From assembly GCF_019209865.1 (NCBI RefSeq), contig NZ_JAHUTT010000007.1, positions 53,216 through 117,215 on the forward strand: 64,000 nt of DNA, in the 5' to 3' direction. A program made the position numbers and the translations under genes. The stretch comes from Shewanella sp. NIFS-20-20 (lineage in GTDB: Bacteria > Pseudomonadota > Gammaproteobacteria > Enterobacterales > Shewanellaceae). Shown piece by piece: positions 38,257 through 48,270 of this stretch; the stretch's first letter is position 1; the number at the start of each line of letters is the position of its first letter. The notes beneath the pieces were generated by a model that saw nothing but the letters and a program-made list of their open reading frames with translations, was not told the origin of the DNA and made no database searches.

Positions 38257-38560
38257 CACTCTCTCCCGTGTTCTGCAGAGTTTAGAACCAACAGGGCCAG
38301 GCTGCTAGGCATAAGCAGACTCTAGATGCTAGGACGCTTCGCGGGGAGAGCGGACTTTGGTCTGTGATAAGGTCAAAAGTGATGCTGTTTCGCGGTTGTC
38401 TTTGGATTGTATCGAGTCGAGCAGGCGCTCAGAGACGCTCTAGGTTGCCAAGCCACATGCTAGACCCTTCTTAACTTGCGGCACATTGACGGGGTTTCAC
38501 TTTATTTTATGGGGTATATCTGGCAGAGTGAGCCGTCTTGTGTTTTTTTGGATATACCTG
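38257..38560. other. Intergenic region between the beta-CASP gene and ugd
   Basis: No gene. It holds the right-hand 47-bp CTAG repeat and further CTAG words at about 38440 and 38460. The divergent promoters of the two genes must lie here, but none was clear. Confidence 0.5.
38307..38353 (+). repeat. 47-bp CTAG-rich direct repeat, right of the beta-CASP gene
   Basis: Same orientation and 45/47 identity with 36471-36517; the differences are T for C in GATGCTAGG and C for T near the end. It lies 50 nt upstream of the beta-CASP start codon. Confidence 0.9.
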
Positions 38561-39727
38561 ATGAAATTTGCAGTGGTTGGTACAGGTTATGTTGGTTTGT
38601 CGAATGCGGTGTTGCTGGCGACCCAACATCAGGTGGTGGCGCTGGATATTAACCCTGAGCGGGTTGAACGACTTAATCAACGGCAATCCCCGATTGAAGA
38701 TCGCGATATTGAGCAATATTTAGCAACACGAGAGTTAGATTTAACCGCAACATTGGATAAACGGGGGGCTTATAATGAGGCAGATTATGTCATTATTGCC
38801 ACTCCGACAGATTATGATCCGACGACAAATCATTTTAATACCAGCAGTGTTGAGGCAGTTGTCGCTGATGCGTTAACTTACTGCCCTGATGCGGTGATCG
38901 TGATTAAGTCGACTGTGCCGGTGGGCTTTACTGAGCAATTACGCCAACGCTTCAATGTGACTCATATCCTATTTTCTCCCGAGTTTTTACGAGAAGGTCA
39001 GGCGCTACACGATAATTTATACCCGTCGCGAATTGTGGTGGGTGAATGCTCCGAGCGCGGTCAGGCCTTTGCCAATATTATGCGCTCTTTGGCGTTAAAA
39101 CCCGAAGTTGACGTATTACTGACCGATGCGACCGAGGCCGAAGCCATCAAGTTATTTGCCAATACGTATCTTGCGATGCGGGTGGCATTTTTTAATGAGT
39201 TAGATACCTATGCTGAGAGCCATGGCTTGGACTCGCGCCAAATTATTGATGGTGTCAGCTTAGATCCCCGCATTGGTCAACATTATAACAACCCCTCTTT
39301 TGGTTATGGTGGCTATTGTTTACCCAAAGACACCAAACAATTGTTGGCCAATTATCATCGTGTCCCCAACAATCTTATTCGCGCCATTGTTGATGCCAAT
39401 ACTACCCGCAAAGATTTTATTGCCGACGCCATCATTGCGCGCCATCCTAAAGTCGTGGGGGTTTACCGTTTAGTGATGAAGTCGGGTTCTGATAACTTTA
39501 GAGCCTCGGCAATCCAAGGGGTAATGAAGCGCATTAAGGCCAAAGGCATTGAAGTGATCGTGTATGAACCGGTATTAACGGATGCTGAGTTTTTTAAATC
39601 GCGGGTGGTGACTAGCTTTACTGATTTCAGTCGTGAGGCGGATGTGATTATTGCCAATCGCATGGTGGATGAATTGGCGCCGGTGGCGGATAAAGTCTAT
39701 ACCAGAGACTTATTTGGTTCGGATTGA
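38561..39727 (+). CDS. ugd: UDP-glucose 6-dehydrogenase
   Basis: Oxidises UDP-glucose to UDP-glucuronate. The 388 residues match the usual bacterial length. [20 protein letters not shown] is the NAD fold. [15 protein letters not shown] and the [20 protein letters not shown] stretch bind substrate, and the catalytic Cys is in [14 protein letters not shown]. The frame opens at 38486, but the ATG at 38561 starts exactly at the conserved N terminus. Its product is the substrate of the epimerase encoded next. Confidence 0.95.
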   Translation: MKFAVVGTGYVGLSNAVLLATQHQVVALDINPERVERLNQRQSPIEDRDIEQYLATRELDLTATLDKRGAYNEADYVIIATPTDYDPTTNHFNTSSVEAVVADALTYCPDAVIVIKSTVPVGFTEQLRQRFNVTHILFSPEFLREGQALHDNLYPSRIVVGECSERGQAFANIMRSLALKPEVDVLLTDATEAEAIKLFANTYLAMRVAFFNELDTYAESHGLDSRQIIDGVSLDPRIGQHYNNPSFGYGGYCLPKDTKQLLANYHRVPNNLIRAIVDANTTRKDFIADAIIARHPKVVGVYRLVMKSGSDNFRASAIQGVMKRIKAKGIEVIVYEPVLTDAEFFKSRVVTSFTDFSREADVIIANRMVDELAPVADKVYTRDLFGSD

Positions 39728-39838
39728 GCAAAGGCCAAGGTTGTGCTGGCACAGATAAAGCGTTCATAAACGCACGGCTAAACACTGTAATTTGCTTAGC
39801 ATGTATGCGGTATATTTTATGTTTAATAAGAGAATATG

Positions 39839-40843
39839 ATGAAATTTTTAGTCACTGGCGTTGCTGGATTTATTGGCTCAAAAGTCGCTGAGCGTTTATG
39901 TGCTCTCGGTCATGATGTGGTTGGGATAGATAATCTTAACGAGTATTATGATGTCAATCTCAAATTGTCGCGCTTAGCGCCATTGCAAACGATGGCGCAA
40001 TTTCGTTTTATTCAGTTAGACATTGCTGAACGTGATGCGATGGCGACGTTATTTGCCAAAGAGCAATTTCAGCGAGTGATCCATTTGGCTGCCCAAGCGG
40101 GTGTGCGTTATTCTATTGAAAATCCAATGGCTTATGCCGACAGCAACTTGATTGGTTTTTTAACCGTGCTCGAAGGCTGCCGTCACAATCAGGTTGAGCA
40201 TTTAGTGTTTGCCTCGTCATCGTCGGTATATGGCTTGAATCAAAAAGTGCCTTTTGCAACGTCAGACAGTGTCGACCATCCGGTGTCGTTATATGCTGCC
40301 AGCAAAAAAGCCAACGAGCTCATGGCGCATAGTTACGCGCATTTATATCAATTGCCGGTCACTGGTTTGCGCTTTTTTACTGTGTATGGTCCTGAAGGTC
40401 GCCCCGATATGGCGCCCATGTTGTTTGCTCATGCGATAACTGAAGGCATGCCGATCAAGGTCTTTAATCATGGCGATATGAGCCGTGATTTTACCTATAT
40501 TGATGATATCGTCGAGGGGGTTATTCGTATTCAAGACAAACCGCCAATAGCTAACCCAACATGGTCGGTAGAGCAAGCGTCGCCGGCAAATAGCAGTGCA
40601 CCTTATCAGGTGTTTAATATTGGCAATGGCAGCCCGGTGGCTCTAATGGACTTTATTGCTGCCATTGAAAAACACCTTGGCAAAACCGCTGAAAAAATCA
40701 TGCTACCGATGCAAGACGGTGATGTATACCGAACTTGGGCCGATACGGAAGATTTATTTACGGCGGTCGGTTATCAACCGACAACCGATATTGAGACTGG
40801 CGTGGGGCACTTTATTCGCTGGTTTAAACGGACTTATTGTTAA
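39839..40843 (+). CDS. UDP-glucuronate 4-epimerase-like SDR
   Basis: 334-residue extended SDR: MKFLVTGVAGFIGSKVAERL, the NEYYDVNLKLSRL segment typical of UDP-glucuronate epimerases, VIHLAAQAGVRYSIENPMAY, FASSSSVYGLN, and YAASKKANELMAHSY with Tyr/Lys. It should interconvert UDP-GlcA and UDP-GalA, fitting ugd upstream. The ATG at 39839 is preferred over the adjacent 39836 because AAGAGA is then correctly spaced. It is the last gene of the polysaccharide block. Confidence 0.92.
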   Translation: MKFLVTGVAGFIGSKVAERLCALGHDVVGIDNLNEYYDVNLKLSRLAPLQTMAQFRFIQLDIAERDAMATLFAKEQFQRVIHLAAQAGVRYSIENPMAYADSNLIGFLTVLEGCRHNQVEHLVFASSSSVYGLNQKVPFATSDSVDHPVSLYAASKKANELMAHSYAHLYQLPVTGLRFFTVYGPEGRPDMAPMLFAHAITEGMPIKVFNHGDMSRDFTYIDDIVEGVIRIQDKPPIANPTWSVEQASPANSSAPYQVFNIGNGSPVALMDFIAAIEKHLGKTAEKIMLPMQDGDVYRTWADTEDLFTAVGYQPTTDIETGVGHFIRWFKRTYC

Positions 40844-41074
40844 CATAATCAGCACACTCATCTGCTGGCGCCCCTTTTAGTGGTTTTTCTTCACAGAATG
40901 TTGCTATCTCGCGGCGATGTATTTTGCTTATCTTGTTGCCGGCGTGGCGTTTTTGATGCAGCGCTAACCCCCGCTAGGCCCTCTTCGCTGTTGTTTTGAG
41001 CGCCCGCCATCAAACCTGTGGTAATCACTGGCATTTGAAAACAGAAGTCAGTAGCATTAATCCTATTTTCTCGT

Positions 41075-44000
41075 GTGTTATCCAGGTGTCTCTTGTCCAA
41101 AACCTTGCACTCAGCGTTTCACTCCTCTGCTCATTTGCCGCTGACAGTCGCTAAAATCACCGGCGCGTTTACGCCGCAGTCCATGGTGCGGGCCTATGAA
41201 TATGTCCGACTGGGCAAGGTGTTAGAATGCGAGGCCAATGCCGATTTTAGTAGTATTACTGGGGTGGTTGCTGGCAGTCATGCCGCGGTGTATGAGCAAG
41301 AGATTTCTATCTATCACTCTTCCAATAAGCCGATTATTAACGGTTATTGCTCGTGTCCCGTTGGCCGCAATTGTAAGCATGTGGCGGCGATACTTATTCG
41401 GCTTATTCATAGCGCTCATTCAGGAGTAACCACGGAGTTATCTCCGCTTGATGTGTGGTTAAAACAGTTGCCTTCTAGTACTCAGGTTGGGGATGAGGAG
41501 TCAGGTAAAGAGCTTATCTTTATCTTGAGCTGCGATAGCCTTGGTGCGCATATTGAGCTGCGACGCACTAAGCTTGGCAAAAAAGGGTTTTACGGCAAAG
41601 GCAGTAAGTTGAGTTTGAGCGAATTCAGCTACTACCTACCACATTGGTTAGATACACAAGATAAGCAATTGATCCAAATGTTGCTTGCTGCGGTGACAAC
41701 CAAGGGGCGGTTACCGATAGAAGATGATTTCGGGATGTTTATCTTACAGCGCCTAGCGGCAACCCAACGCTTGTTTTGGGAGCATACTCGTGAACCCTTG
41801 GTTTTTGGTAGTGACAGCCAACTCAAGCCACAATGGCACGCAGTGGAAGAGCTGCAATACCAATTGAAGTTAACGTTGGAGCAAACCGAAACATGGGAGC
41901 TGATTGCCACTGAGCCGCCATGCTTTATCGACTTAAATCGCAATACACTCGGCATCATTAACACGCCAATTAGTGCGCAGATGTTATTGCTATTAAGCCA
42001 GATGCCTGCGGTTGCGCGGCAAAAGCTAACTGAGGTTGGCTTAGCCCTCAGTAAGCACCTGCCAGTCGCCGCACTTAATTTGCCCGTGGCAATTAAGCTG
42101 GTGGAAGTCCACTCCCCCATGCGGCCGCGCTTAATCTTGACTCAAGAACCAAGCCCGCTTAATAACAATGCGCCTGATTTGTCGCCGAAACCGCAGCCGC
42201 TGGTGATGCTGGATTTTATCTATGGCGAGTATCAAGTATCCTCAGCGGCTATGGTTGAAGCCATCAGCCAACAAAAGCATGGACGGCGTCATGTCCAAAT
42301 TCATCGACAATTAGCCGCCGAGCAGCAATGTATTTTGCAGCTGCTGCAGTTGGGATTACACCCGACATTAAATGCTGCTGGCCATCATGCTTATTTTAGT
42401 CTTGGCTCAGTACCGGCAGCCGTTGAGGCTTGGTTAACGTTTACCCAGCAGCATATTCCCGAATTAATCGCCGCGGGTTTTGAGGTGATCACAGCGCCTG
42501 AGTTCTCGCTACATTTATTGAAGCCTGAGTTACACCTTACCCTCGATGAAGAAACCAGTGATTGGTTTTCGTTGGCATTAAGTGCCGAGATCAATGGTGC
42601 TGAACTTGATTTAATGCCCTTAATCAAGCGTTGGATCAGTCAACATGGTGAGCCGCAAGATAATCAAAGCTTGTTGTTAGAAACGCGAGAGGGTGAGTTA
42701 CTGCAAGTGGCCGCTAGCCAAGTTAAACCCTTGATTAATATTATGCTCGAGTTGCTCGACCGTGCCGATGCGCCATTGAAGCTGCCCATCAGTCGAGTGG
42801 ATCTTGTTCGCGATTTGCAGTTGAACAATGTACAAGTCAATTACAGTGAGCGGGTCGGGGCGTTAATCGATAAGCTGCGCTCGTTTGATGCCATCGCCAC
42901 GGTTGACGCGCCCGCAGGTCTGCAAGCTACTTTGCGTGATTATCAGCAAACAGGCTTAAATTGGCTTTGTTTTTTAAAGCAATATGGCTTTGGCGGTATT
43001 TTGGCTGACGATATGGGCTTAGGTAAAACCTTACAGGCCTTGGCCTTTATTTATCGTGAGCAACAGCTTAACTCAGCCAATAAAACTTTAATTGTTTGCC
43101 CAACGAGTTTACTGGGAAATTGGCAGCGGGAAGCTCAGCGTTTTACTCCGGACTTAACTGTGTTGGTGTTGCATGGTCATCAGCGTAAGCGTCAATTTGA
43201 GGCCATGGCGATGGCCGATGTGGTGATCACCAGTTACCCGTTAATTCAGCGTGATAGTGAGCGCTATCTTAACCAGCACTTTGATCATCTGATCTTAGAT
43301 GAGGCGCAACACATTAAAAATGCGAAGGCCAAGGTCACGCAAACCTTAATGGCCATGCCTGCCACCATGAAGTTATGTCTTTCTGGCACGCCGATGGAAA
43401 ATCATATAGGCGAATTAAAATCCTTAATGGATTTTGTGCTGCCAGGGCTTTTGGGCAATCAAAAAACCTTTAATCATTACTTTAAACACGCCATTGAAAA
43501 AGAGGGGGATGCTCGCAAAGCCCAAGAGTTAGGGCAGCGAGTCGCGCCTTTTTTATTACGCCGCACTAAACAGCAAGTGGCCAATGAGTTGCCTGCTAAA
43601 ACTGAAATCACCTGTTTCTTACCGCTCGAAAAAGATCAACGTAACTTGTATGAAAGCATCCGGGTGTTGATGGAAAAGCGAGTGAGGCAATTATTTGCGG
43701 ATAAAGGCATGGCCAAGAGTCATATCGAGGTATTGGATGCTTTGTTAAAATTGCGGCAGGCATGCTGTGATCCGCGACTGGTGAAGTTACAACAAGCGCA
43801 AACCGTGAGTTCTAATGCCAAATTAGCCTGGTTGAGTGACCATGTACCAGAAATGGTGGAAGAGGGGCGGAAGATCCTGATCTTTAGTCAATTCACCAGC
43901 ATGCTGAGCCATATTCAAGACTGGCTTGATAACGCGGCGATCCCTTATAGCAAATTAACCGGCCAAACCAAGGCTCGCCAAGAGCAAATTGATCAATTTC

Positions 44001-44317
44001 AGCAGGGAAGTGCCGCCGTCTTTTTGATCAGTTTAAAAGCTGGGGGTACGGGACTGAACCTCACCGCAGCGGATACAGTGATTCATTTTGATCCTTGGTG
44101 GAATCCGGCCGCCGAACGTCAAGCCACCGATAGGGCGCATCGCATGGGGCAAGATAAACCTGTTTTTGTGTATAAATTGATTGCCGAAGATACGGTGGAA
44201 GAAAAAATCCAAGCCATGCAAAATCAAAAACAAGGCTTAGCTGACAGTATTCTCAGTGATGATATGTTGGGATTGTGGCAAGGAAATCGAGATGACTTGT
44301 TAGCATTGTTCAATTAA
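41075..44317 (+). CDS. SWIM-zinc-finger SNF2 family helicase/ATPase
   Basis: 1080-residue protein. An N-terminal SWIM zinc finger contains GYCSCPVGRNCKHVAAIL. A long middle region has no recognised motif. The C-terminal Swi2/Snf2 ATPase has DDMGLGKTLQALAFI (motif I), LDEAQHIKN (II), LSGTPMENHIGELKSLMDFV (III), ILIFSQFTSMLSHIQDWL (IV), LKAGGTGLNLTAADTVIHFD (V) and QATDRAHRMGQ (VI). It probably acts on protein-DNA complexes, as RapA relatives do; the exact role is unknown. The start is uncertain: GTG at 41075 or TTG at 41093, both before the conserved region. Confidence 0.92.
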   Translation: MLSRCLLSKTLHSAFHSSAHLPLTVAKITGAFTPQSMVRAYEYVRLGKVLECEANADFSSITGVVAGSHAAVYEQEISIYHSSNKPIINGYCSCPVGRNCKHVAAILIRLIHSAHSGVTTELSPLDVWLKQLPSSTQVGDEESGKELIFILSCDSLGAHIELRRTKLGKKGFYGKGSKLSLSEFSYYLPHWLDTQDKQLIQMLLAAVTTKGRLPIEDDFGMFILQRLAATQRLFWEHTREPLVFGSDSQLKPQWHAVEELQYQLKLTLEQTETWELIATEPPCFIDLNRNTLGIINTPISAQMLLLLSQMPAVARQKLTEVGLALSKHLPVAALNLPVAIKLVEVHSPMRPRLILTQEPSPLNNNAPDLSPKPQPLVMLDFIYGEYQVSSAAMVEAISQQKHGRRHVQIHRQLAAEQQCILQLLQLGLHPTLNAAGHHAYFSLGSVPAAVEAWLTFTQQHIPELIAAGFEVITAPEFSLHLLKPELHLTLDEETSDWFSLALSAEINGAELDLMPLIKRWISQHGEPQDNQSLLLETREGELLQVAASQVKPLINIMLELLDRADAPLKLPISRVDLVRDLQLNNVQVNYSERVGALIDKLRSFDAIATVDAPAGLQATLRDYQQTGLNWLCFLKQYGFGGILADDMGLGKTLQALAFIYREQQLNSANKTLIVCPTSLLGNWQREAQRFTPDLTVLVLHGHQRKRQFEAMAMADVVITSYPLIQRDSERYLNQHFDHLILDEAQHIKNAKAKVTQTLMAMPATMKLCLSGTPMENHIGELKSLMDFVLPGLLGNQKTFNHYFKHAIEKEGDARKAQELGQRVAPFLLRRTKQQVANELPAKTEITCFLPLEKDQRNLYESIRVLMEKRVRQLFADKGMAKSHIEVLDALLKLRQACCDPRLVKLQQAQTVSSNAKLAWLSDHVPEMVEEGRKILIFSQFTSMLSHIQDWLDNAAIPYSKLTGQTKARQEQIDQFQQGSAAVFLISLKAGGTGLNLTAADTVIHFDPWWNPAAERQATDRAHRMGQDKPVFVYKLIAEDTVEEKIQAMQNQKQGLADSILSDDMLGLWQGNRDDLLALFN

Positions 44318-44323
44318 TGGCTG

Positions 44324-44356
44324 AGCCGATGTCATTCATTGGCATCGGCTAGTTTG
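44324..44356. terminator. Possible terminator between the SNF2 gene and the NlpE-domain gene
   Basis: AGCCGATG (44324-44331) pairs with CATCGGCT (44343-44350), followed by a short AGTTTG. It lies between convergent genes. The U tract is weak. Confidence 0.4.
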
Positions 44357-44372
44357 CGCCAGCACAAATGAC

Positions 44373-44858
44373 TCACTCCTGCTTAGCTAACTCATAATCG
44401 CTGGCTAAATCACCTTGGATCCGCTGGCCATCTTGATTCAGCATCAGTAAACGATTTTCCCCGACTAAGTATTGATTACCATTGGTAAGTGTGATGGTGT
44501 TACCGGCCGCATTCCAGCTAAATTTGCCGTGCTCGTCAAATACCACAGGATCGCTGCCCTGATAGGTCGAGGAAATTTGATAGCGGTCATTAGATTGTAG
44601 GGTGATCACTGTCAGTATGCCTTCGCAACTCGCACAAGGCAGGGTACCTCGATACTCACCTGGCCAATCGAGCGAGGTCTTGCTGCTATCGCCTATGCTG
44701 ACGTGAACCGTCGCATTTGTCTGTGGGCTCGCCGTCGGTTTATCGGCAGTGGGCGCGGGATTATCGGCGGGGTCACTGGCAGGTTGACAGCCACCCAACA
44801 ATAAGCCGCAGCAAAGCACGGCAACAGATACCACACCGAGATGGTGACGCTTTTCCAT
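44373..44858 (-). CDS. NlpE N-terminal-domain lipoprotein
   Basis: 161-residue lipoprotein: the signal peptide ends in the lipobox LLGGC, followed by a Pro/Thr/Ala-rich linker. The domain WPGEYRGTLPCASCEGILTV has the CxxC of NlpE, then DEHGKFSWNAAGNTITLTNG and a typical NlpE ending with ENRLLMLNQDGQRIQGDLA. NlpE senses surface contact and lipoprotein traffic through Cpx in E. coli. This shorter form has only the N-terminal domain, so a Cpx role is unproven. It is convergent with the SNF2 gene. Confidence 0.85.
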   Translation of the reverse strand: MEKRHHLGVVSVAVLCCGLLLGGCQPASDPADNPAPTADKPTASPQTNATVHVSIGDSSKTSLDWPGEYRGTLPCASCEGILTVITLQSNDRYQISSTYQGSDPVVFDEHGKFSWNAAGNTITLTNGNQYLVGENRLLMLNQDGQRIQGDLASDYELAKQE

Positions 44859-44996
44859 AACAGACCCCCTTAGTTAACTTAAATTATCATGATGAGATCT
44901 TGCGCTAAATACCAGTATTTTTTAACCGCTTACTCTCTAGTCAATCAATTGGATAAGCGTATTATATGAAGACGATTTGGTGTCCAAGGATTGATC

Positions 44997-45743
44997 ATGC
45001 AGTATCCCGTCGATATACATAGCCATACCATAGCGTCAACTCACGCCTACTCGACCATAAGTGAATATTTAACGGTTGCTCAGCAAAAAGGGCTGAGCTT
45101 GTTTGCCACCACGGATCATGGGCCCGCGATGGCTGATGCTCCCCATTTTTGGCATTTTGTTAATTTACGGGTCTTACCTAGGATCCATCATGGGGTCGGC
45201 CTATTAAGAGGCATTGAAGCTAACATTCAGAATATGGCCGGAGAGATTGATTTTTATGGCGATTACTTGCAAGAGCTCGATATTGTTTTGGCAGGCTTTC
45301 ATGAGCCAGTCTTTGCCCCAACAGATTGTTTAACCCACACCAAAGCCATGATAGCGACAATAGAAAGTGGCTTAGTGGATGTGATCACTCATCCTGGTAA
45401 TCCCGCCTATCCGATTGAGATAGTTCCCGTGGTAACGGCCGCGGCTGCCCATAATGTTGCCTTAGAGATTAATAACTCCTCGTTTTTAACCTCACGCTCA
45501 GGCAGTAAACCAACTTGTTTAGCCATCGCCGAAACGGCGCGCGATGTCGGTGCCAGCTTGGTGATGGGATCTGATGCTCATATCGCCTTTGATCTTGGTG
45601 GATTTGAGCGTAGCCGCGCTTTATTGGATTTGGCTCAGTTTCCCGAGGCGCGTTTATTGAACCGCAGTGTCAGCGCGACGCTCGATTTTTTGATCGCCAG
45701 AGGCCACCGTCATATCGATGATTTTGCTTCATTGCGAGAATAA
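44997..45743 (+). CDS. PHP-domain phosphatase, YcdX-like
   Basis: 248-residue PHP hydrolase with a trinuclear metal site. [20 protein letters not shown] gives the first His pair, [19 protein letters not shown] and RGIEANIQN the next ligands, [14 protein letters not shown] the next, and [19 protein letters not shown] the last Asp-x-His. The size equals E. coli YcdX (245). Substrate is unknown in vivo. The ATG at 44997 is chosen because AAGGA is six bases upstream; the TTG at 44991 would overlap it. Confidence 0.9.
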   Translation: MQYPVDIHSHTIASTHAYSTISEYLTVAQQKGLSLFATTDHGPAMADAPHFWHFVNLRVLPRIHHGVGLLRGIEANIQNMAGEIDFYGDYLQELDIVLAGFHEPVFAPTDCLTHTKAMIATIESGLVDVITHPGNPAYPIEIVPVVTAAAAHNVALEINNSSFLTSRSGSKPTCLAIAETARDVGASLVMGSDAHIAFDLGGFERSRALLDLAQFPEARLLNRSVSATLDFLIARGHRHIDDFASLRE

Positions 45744-45775
45744 TGAACCTCGGTTGGTGATGTATTAACGAGACA

Positions 45776-45806
45776 AACAAAATTAAGGCCGCCTGATGGC
45801 GGCCTT
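45776..45806 (-). terminator. Terminator of the Wzi-family gene
   Basis: AAGGCCGCC/GGCGGCCTT forms a perfect 9-bp stem with a four-base loop (45785-45806). Read on the minus strand it is followed by TTAATTTTGTTTG, which is T-rich, and it lies 19 nt after the stop codon. Confidence 0.75.
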
Positions 45807-45824
45807 GGTGCAAGCGTTAGCGAA

Positions 45825-47288
45825 TTAAAACTGGCGCTGCCAACTGACAAACACACGAGAATCCCAGTCATGGTTCAGTGAGCTGCGTGGCCACTGGCGT
45901 AAACTAATGTCAGCCCCTACGGCTAGTTTTCCGTGCCATAATGGGCGCTGGTATTCGCTATAAAGTTGATAACCGCGCTCGTACTGACCTAATGAAACCG
46001 AATTACCGCCAGGTAGCGCCGCGTCGTTACCATCGACATTTAACCTGAGCCAGCGCAGCTTGGTGATCAACTGTTGCTGCTGTCCCAGTTGGCTGATGGC
46101 TCCTAAGGTTAATACCATGGCATCATTATCGAAGGTCGATCCGACACTTTGGCCATAATAGCGGTAGCCATCTTTATAAAAGCCATGCTCATACATACAG
46201 TTATATAGGCTTGAATCTGGTGTGCAGGCGGCCTTGGTATCACTGTATTCCACATAGACTCGAGATTGAATTGCGCTCAGATACATATCAATGCCGCCAA
46301 GGTTGCTCGCATTGATAAGGCGTTTTTTCTCACGATGATAATCTTCATGGGTGCGTTCATAATAAATGCCATAAGGCACACCTAACAGAGTATCGGACCA
46401 GCGAAAATCATAGCCAGCTAGCATGTTTTCTTGGCCATTTTCGACCGCCGACTCATCTTGGCCACCATTGAATAAGCCATCCCACCAATCTGATAGAGTA
46501 TTACCATAACCTTGACCGCCCCACATCATGGTCCATGATGCGCCCATTTCTAATTGCGGAATGGGTCTTATTGTTGCGCGAGCGCCCCAATGTTTGGCCT
46601 CGGGTACATACCTATTCGACTCAAACTGTTTAAAGGCAGTAGTGAAAGTCCAAGGGCCTATCCAATGGATCCATGGGCTCTCAAAGGCTTGACTGTTATG
46701 ACGGCTAAAGCTGATGCCTTGCAATGGTCTGGCGTTATTGGACTGAATTAAGCCCGACTCCCAAGATGGCCCCCAGTAAGCGGGGATCGCACCATAACTA
46801 ACGATCCAGTTTGCTAGTGTCGCCGCCACAAAGCTGTCATCGAGGCGGCTATCATTGCCGGCTTGGGCGTCAGCATGATAATTGACGCTCAGGCGGCCAC
46901 TGAGGTATTCGCCGGTAATGCTGGCATCGACCTTAAGTTGCGCTTTATCGGTCACGGTATCGCCAAAGCTGGTAAAGCGTGCCTGTTGGTTCGCTAGCGA
47001 GATTTGGGTCTCGAGGCTGGTCGCGGCCATATCGTGTTGCCATGCGCGCTGCACTTGGGCATAGGCTTGTTGGGCTGCTGGCGTTAATTGGCTGATGTCG
47101 GTTTTATCTAACTCTTTTTTGATCCCAGCCCACATTAATGGGTAAGTGGTGATGGGTTGAGTAATGATGCCTAGATCTGACAGTAATTGAATATCGGCTC
47201 GCAAAACGAGATCGTTAGGTTCAATCCACCAAGCAGCCTCGCTCGGCATAGCAAACAGCATGAGGCTTGCAAATACGGTTTTTTTCAT
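45825..47288 (-). CDS. Capsule assembly Wzi family outer-membrane protein
   Basis: 487 residues with a signal peptide (MKKTVFASLMLFAMPSEA). The start of the mature protein, WWIEPNDLVLRADIQLLSDL, and many alternating hydrophobic strands predict an outer-membrane beta-barrel. Family landmarks include YGAIPAYWGPSWESGLIQSN and HWIGPWTFTTAFKQFESNRY, ending in VSWQRQF with the terminal Phe of barrels. Wzi in E. coli anchors group 1 capsule. Here it stands 5 kb from the biosynthesis locus, so linkage to that polymer is inference. Confidence 0.87.
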   Translation of the reverse strand: MKKTVFASLMLFAMPSEAAWWIEPNDLVLRADIQLLSDLGIITQPITTYPLMWAGIKKELDKTDISQLTPAAQQAYAQVQRAWQHDMAATSLETQISLANQQARFTSFGDTVTDKAQLKVDASITGEYLSGRLSVNYHADAQAGNDSRLDDSFVAATLANWIVSYGAIPAYWGPSWESGLIQSNNARPLQGISFSRHNSQAFESPWIHWIGPWTFTTAFKQFESNRYVPEAKHWGARATIRPIPQLEMGASWTMMWGGQGYGNTLSDWWDGLFNGGQDESAVENGQENMLAGYDFRWSDTLLGVPYGIYYERTHEDYHREKKRLINASNLGGIDMYLSAIQSRVYVEYSDTKAACTPDSSLYNCMYEHGFYKDGYRYYGQSVGSTFDNDAMVLTLGAISQLGQQQQLITKLRWLRLNVDGNDAALPGGNSVSLGQYERGYQLYSEYQRPLWHGKLAVGADISLRQWPRSSLNHDWDSRVFVSWQRQF

Positions 47289-47466
47289 GACAGCTCCTTG
47301 TTTAACCGCGCATTTTAACGACCATCATGGGGGAGCACAAGCGCAATACCACCGCAGAAACTGAGCCTAAGGCTCAGGATATTTAGTCGAGGCTCATGTT
47401 AATTTGTTATAAAAAAATCAGCGTGATACTGGCATAATAATGGGTCACTCACTGACTGAGATGCTC

Positions 47467-48270
47467 ATGGCGATTGAATCGATTGATAAACCATTGATAT
47501 TGCAACTGGTGGCTCTGGCAAAAAATGCTGGCGAGCGGATGATGCCTTTTTATCAAAGTACCAACTTAGCGATTGCCGATAAAGCGGACACCTCGCCATT
47601 AACGGCCGCTGATTTAGCCAGTCATGATTGCATTGTGGCTGGATTGCAGGCGATTAATTGCCACTGGCCCATTTTATCGGAAGAGTCTGACTTGCCGAGT
47701 TGGAGTGTGCGCAAAGGGTGGTCTCGGTATTTCTTGATTGACCCGCTGGATGGCACCAAAGAGTTCATTAAAGGCAATGGTGAGTTTACCGTTAATATCG
47801 CGGTGATCGACAACGGCCAAGCGATAGCTGGCGTTGTTTATGCGCCAGCGAAAGGCCACTGTTATTTCGGGGCGTTAGGGCTTGGAGCTTGGGTTCAAGC
47901 CGATGGCATGATGGCGCAACCCTTAGGGCAAGAACGGCAGCATTCGCAAGCGTGCCCAGTGATCGTCGGCAGTCGCTCGCATCCAAGCCCAGAGTTAGCC
48001 GGCTATTTAAGCCAGTTTAGTGATTATCAAGTGCTCCCAGTGGGCAGTTCATTAAAATTCTGTTTGTTAGCAGAAGGCCGTGCGGATATCTATCCTCGTC
48101 TTGGCCCTACCAGTGAGTGGGATACCGCGGCGGCGCAAGCTGTCCTCGAAGCCGCAGGTGGGCAAGTCCATGACAAAACCACGGGTAAGCCTTTGCGTTA
48201 CAACCAAAAAGACAGCATTCGTAACCCGCACTTTATCGCTTATGCCCGCCAGTGGTTGGTGTCAATCTAA
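47467..48270 (+). CDS. cysQ: 3'(2'),5'-bisphosphate nucleotidase CysQ
   Basis: Inositol-monophosphatase-fold enzyme that hydrolyses PAP from sulfate assimilation. 267 residues. Metal-binding motifs: DKADTSPLTAADLASHD, WPILSEESD, and DPLDGTKEFIKGNGEFTVNI. The C-terminal EWDTAAAQAVLEAAGGQV completes the set. In-frame ATGs at 47440 and 47461 are upstream; 47467 is chosen because CTGAG precedes it and homology starts soon after. It overlaps the next gene by one base (TAATG). Confidence 0.92.
   Translation: MAIESIDKPLILQLVALAKNAGERMMPFYQSTNLAIADKADTSPLTAADLASHDCIVAGLQAINCHWPILSEESDLPSWSVRKGWSRYFLIDPLDGTKEFIKGNGEFTVNIAVIDNGQAIAGVVYAPAKGHCYFGALGLGAWVQADGMMAQPLGQERQHSQACPVIVGSRSHPSPELAGYLSQFSDYQVLPVGSSLKFCLLAEGRADIYPRLGPTSEWDTAAAQAVLEAAGGQVHDKTTGKPLRYNQKDSIRNPHFIAYARQWLVSI

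Noticed and set aside
36471..38353. Insertion sequence carrying the beta-CASP gene
   Set aside because: No transposase and no terminal inverted repeats; only direct repeats, so it is reported as a repeat-flanked gene.
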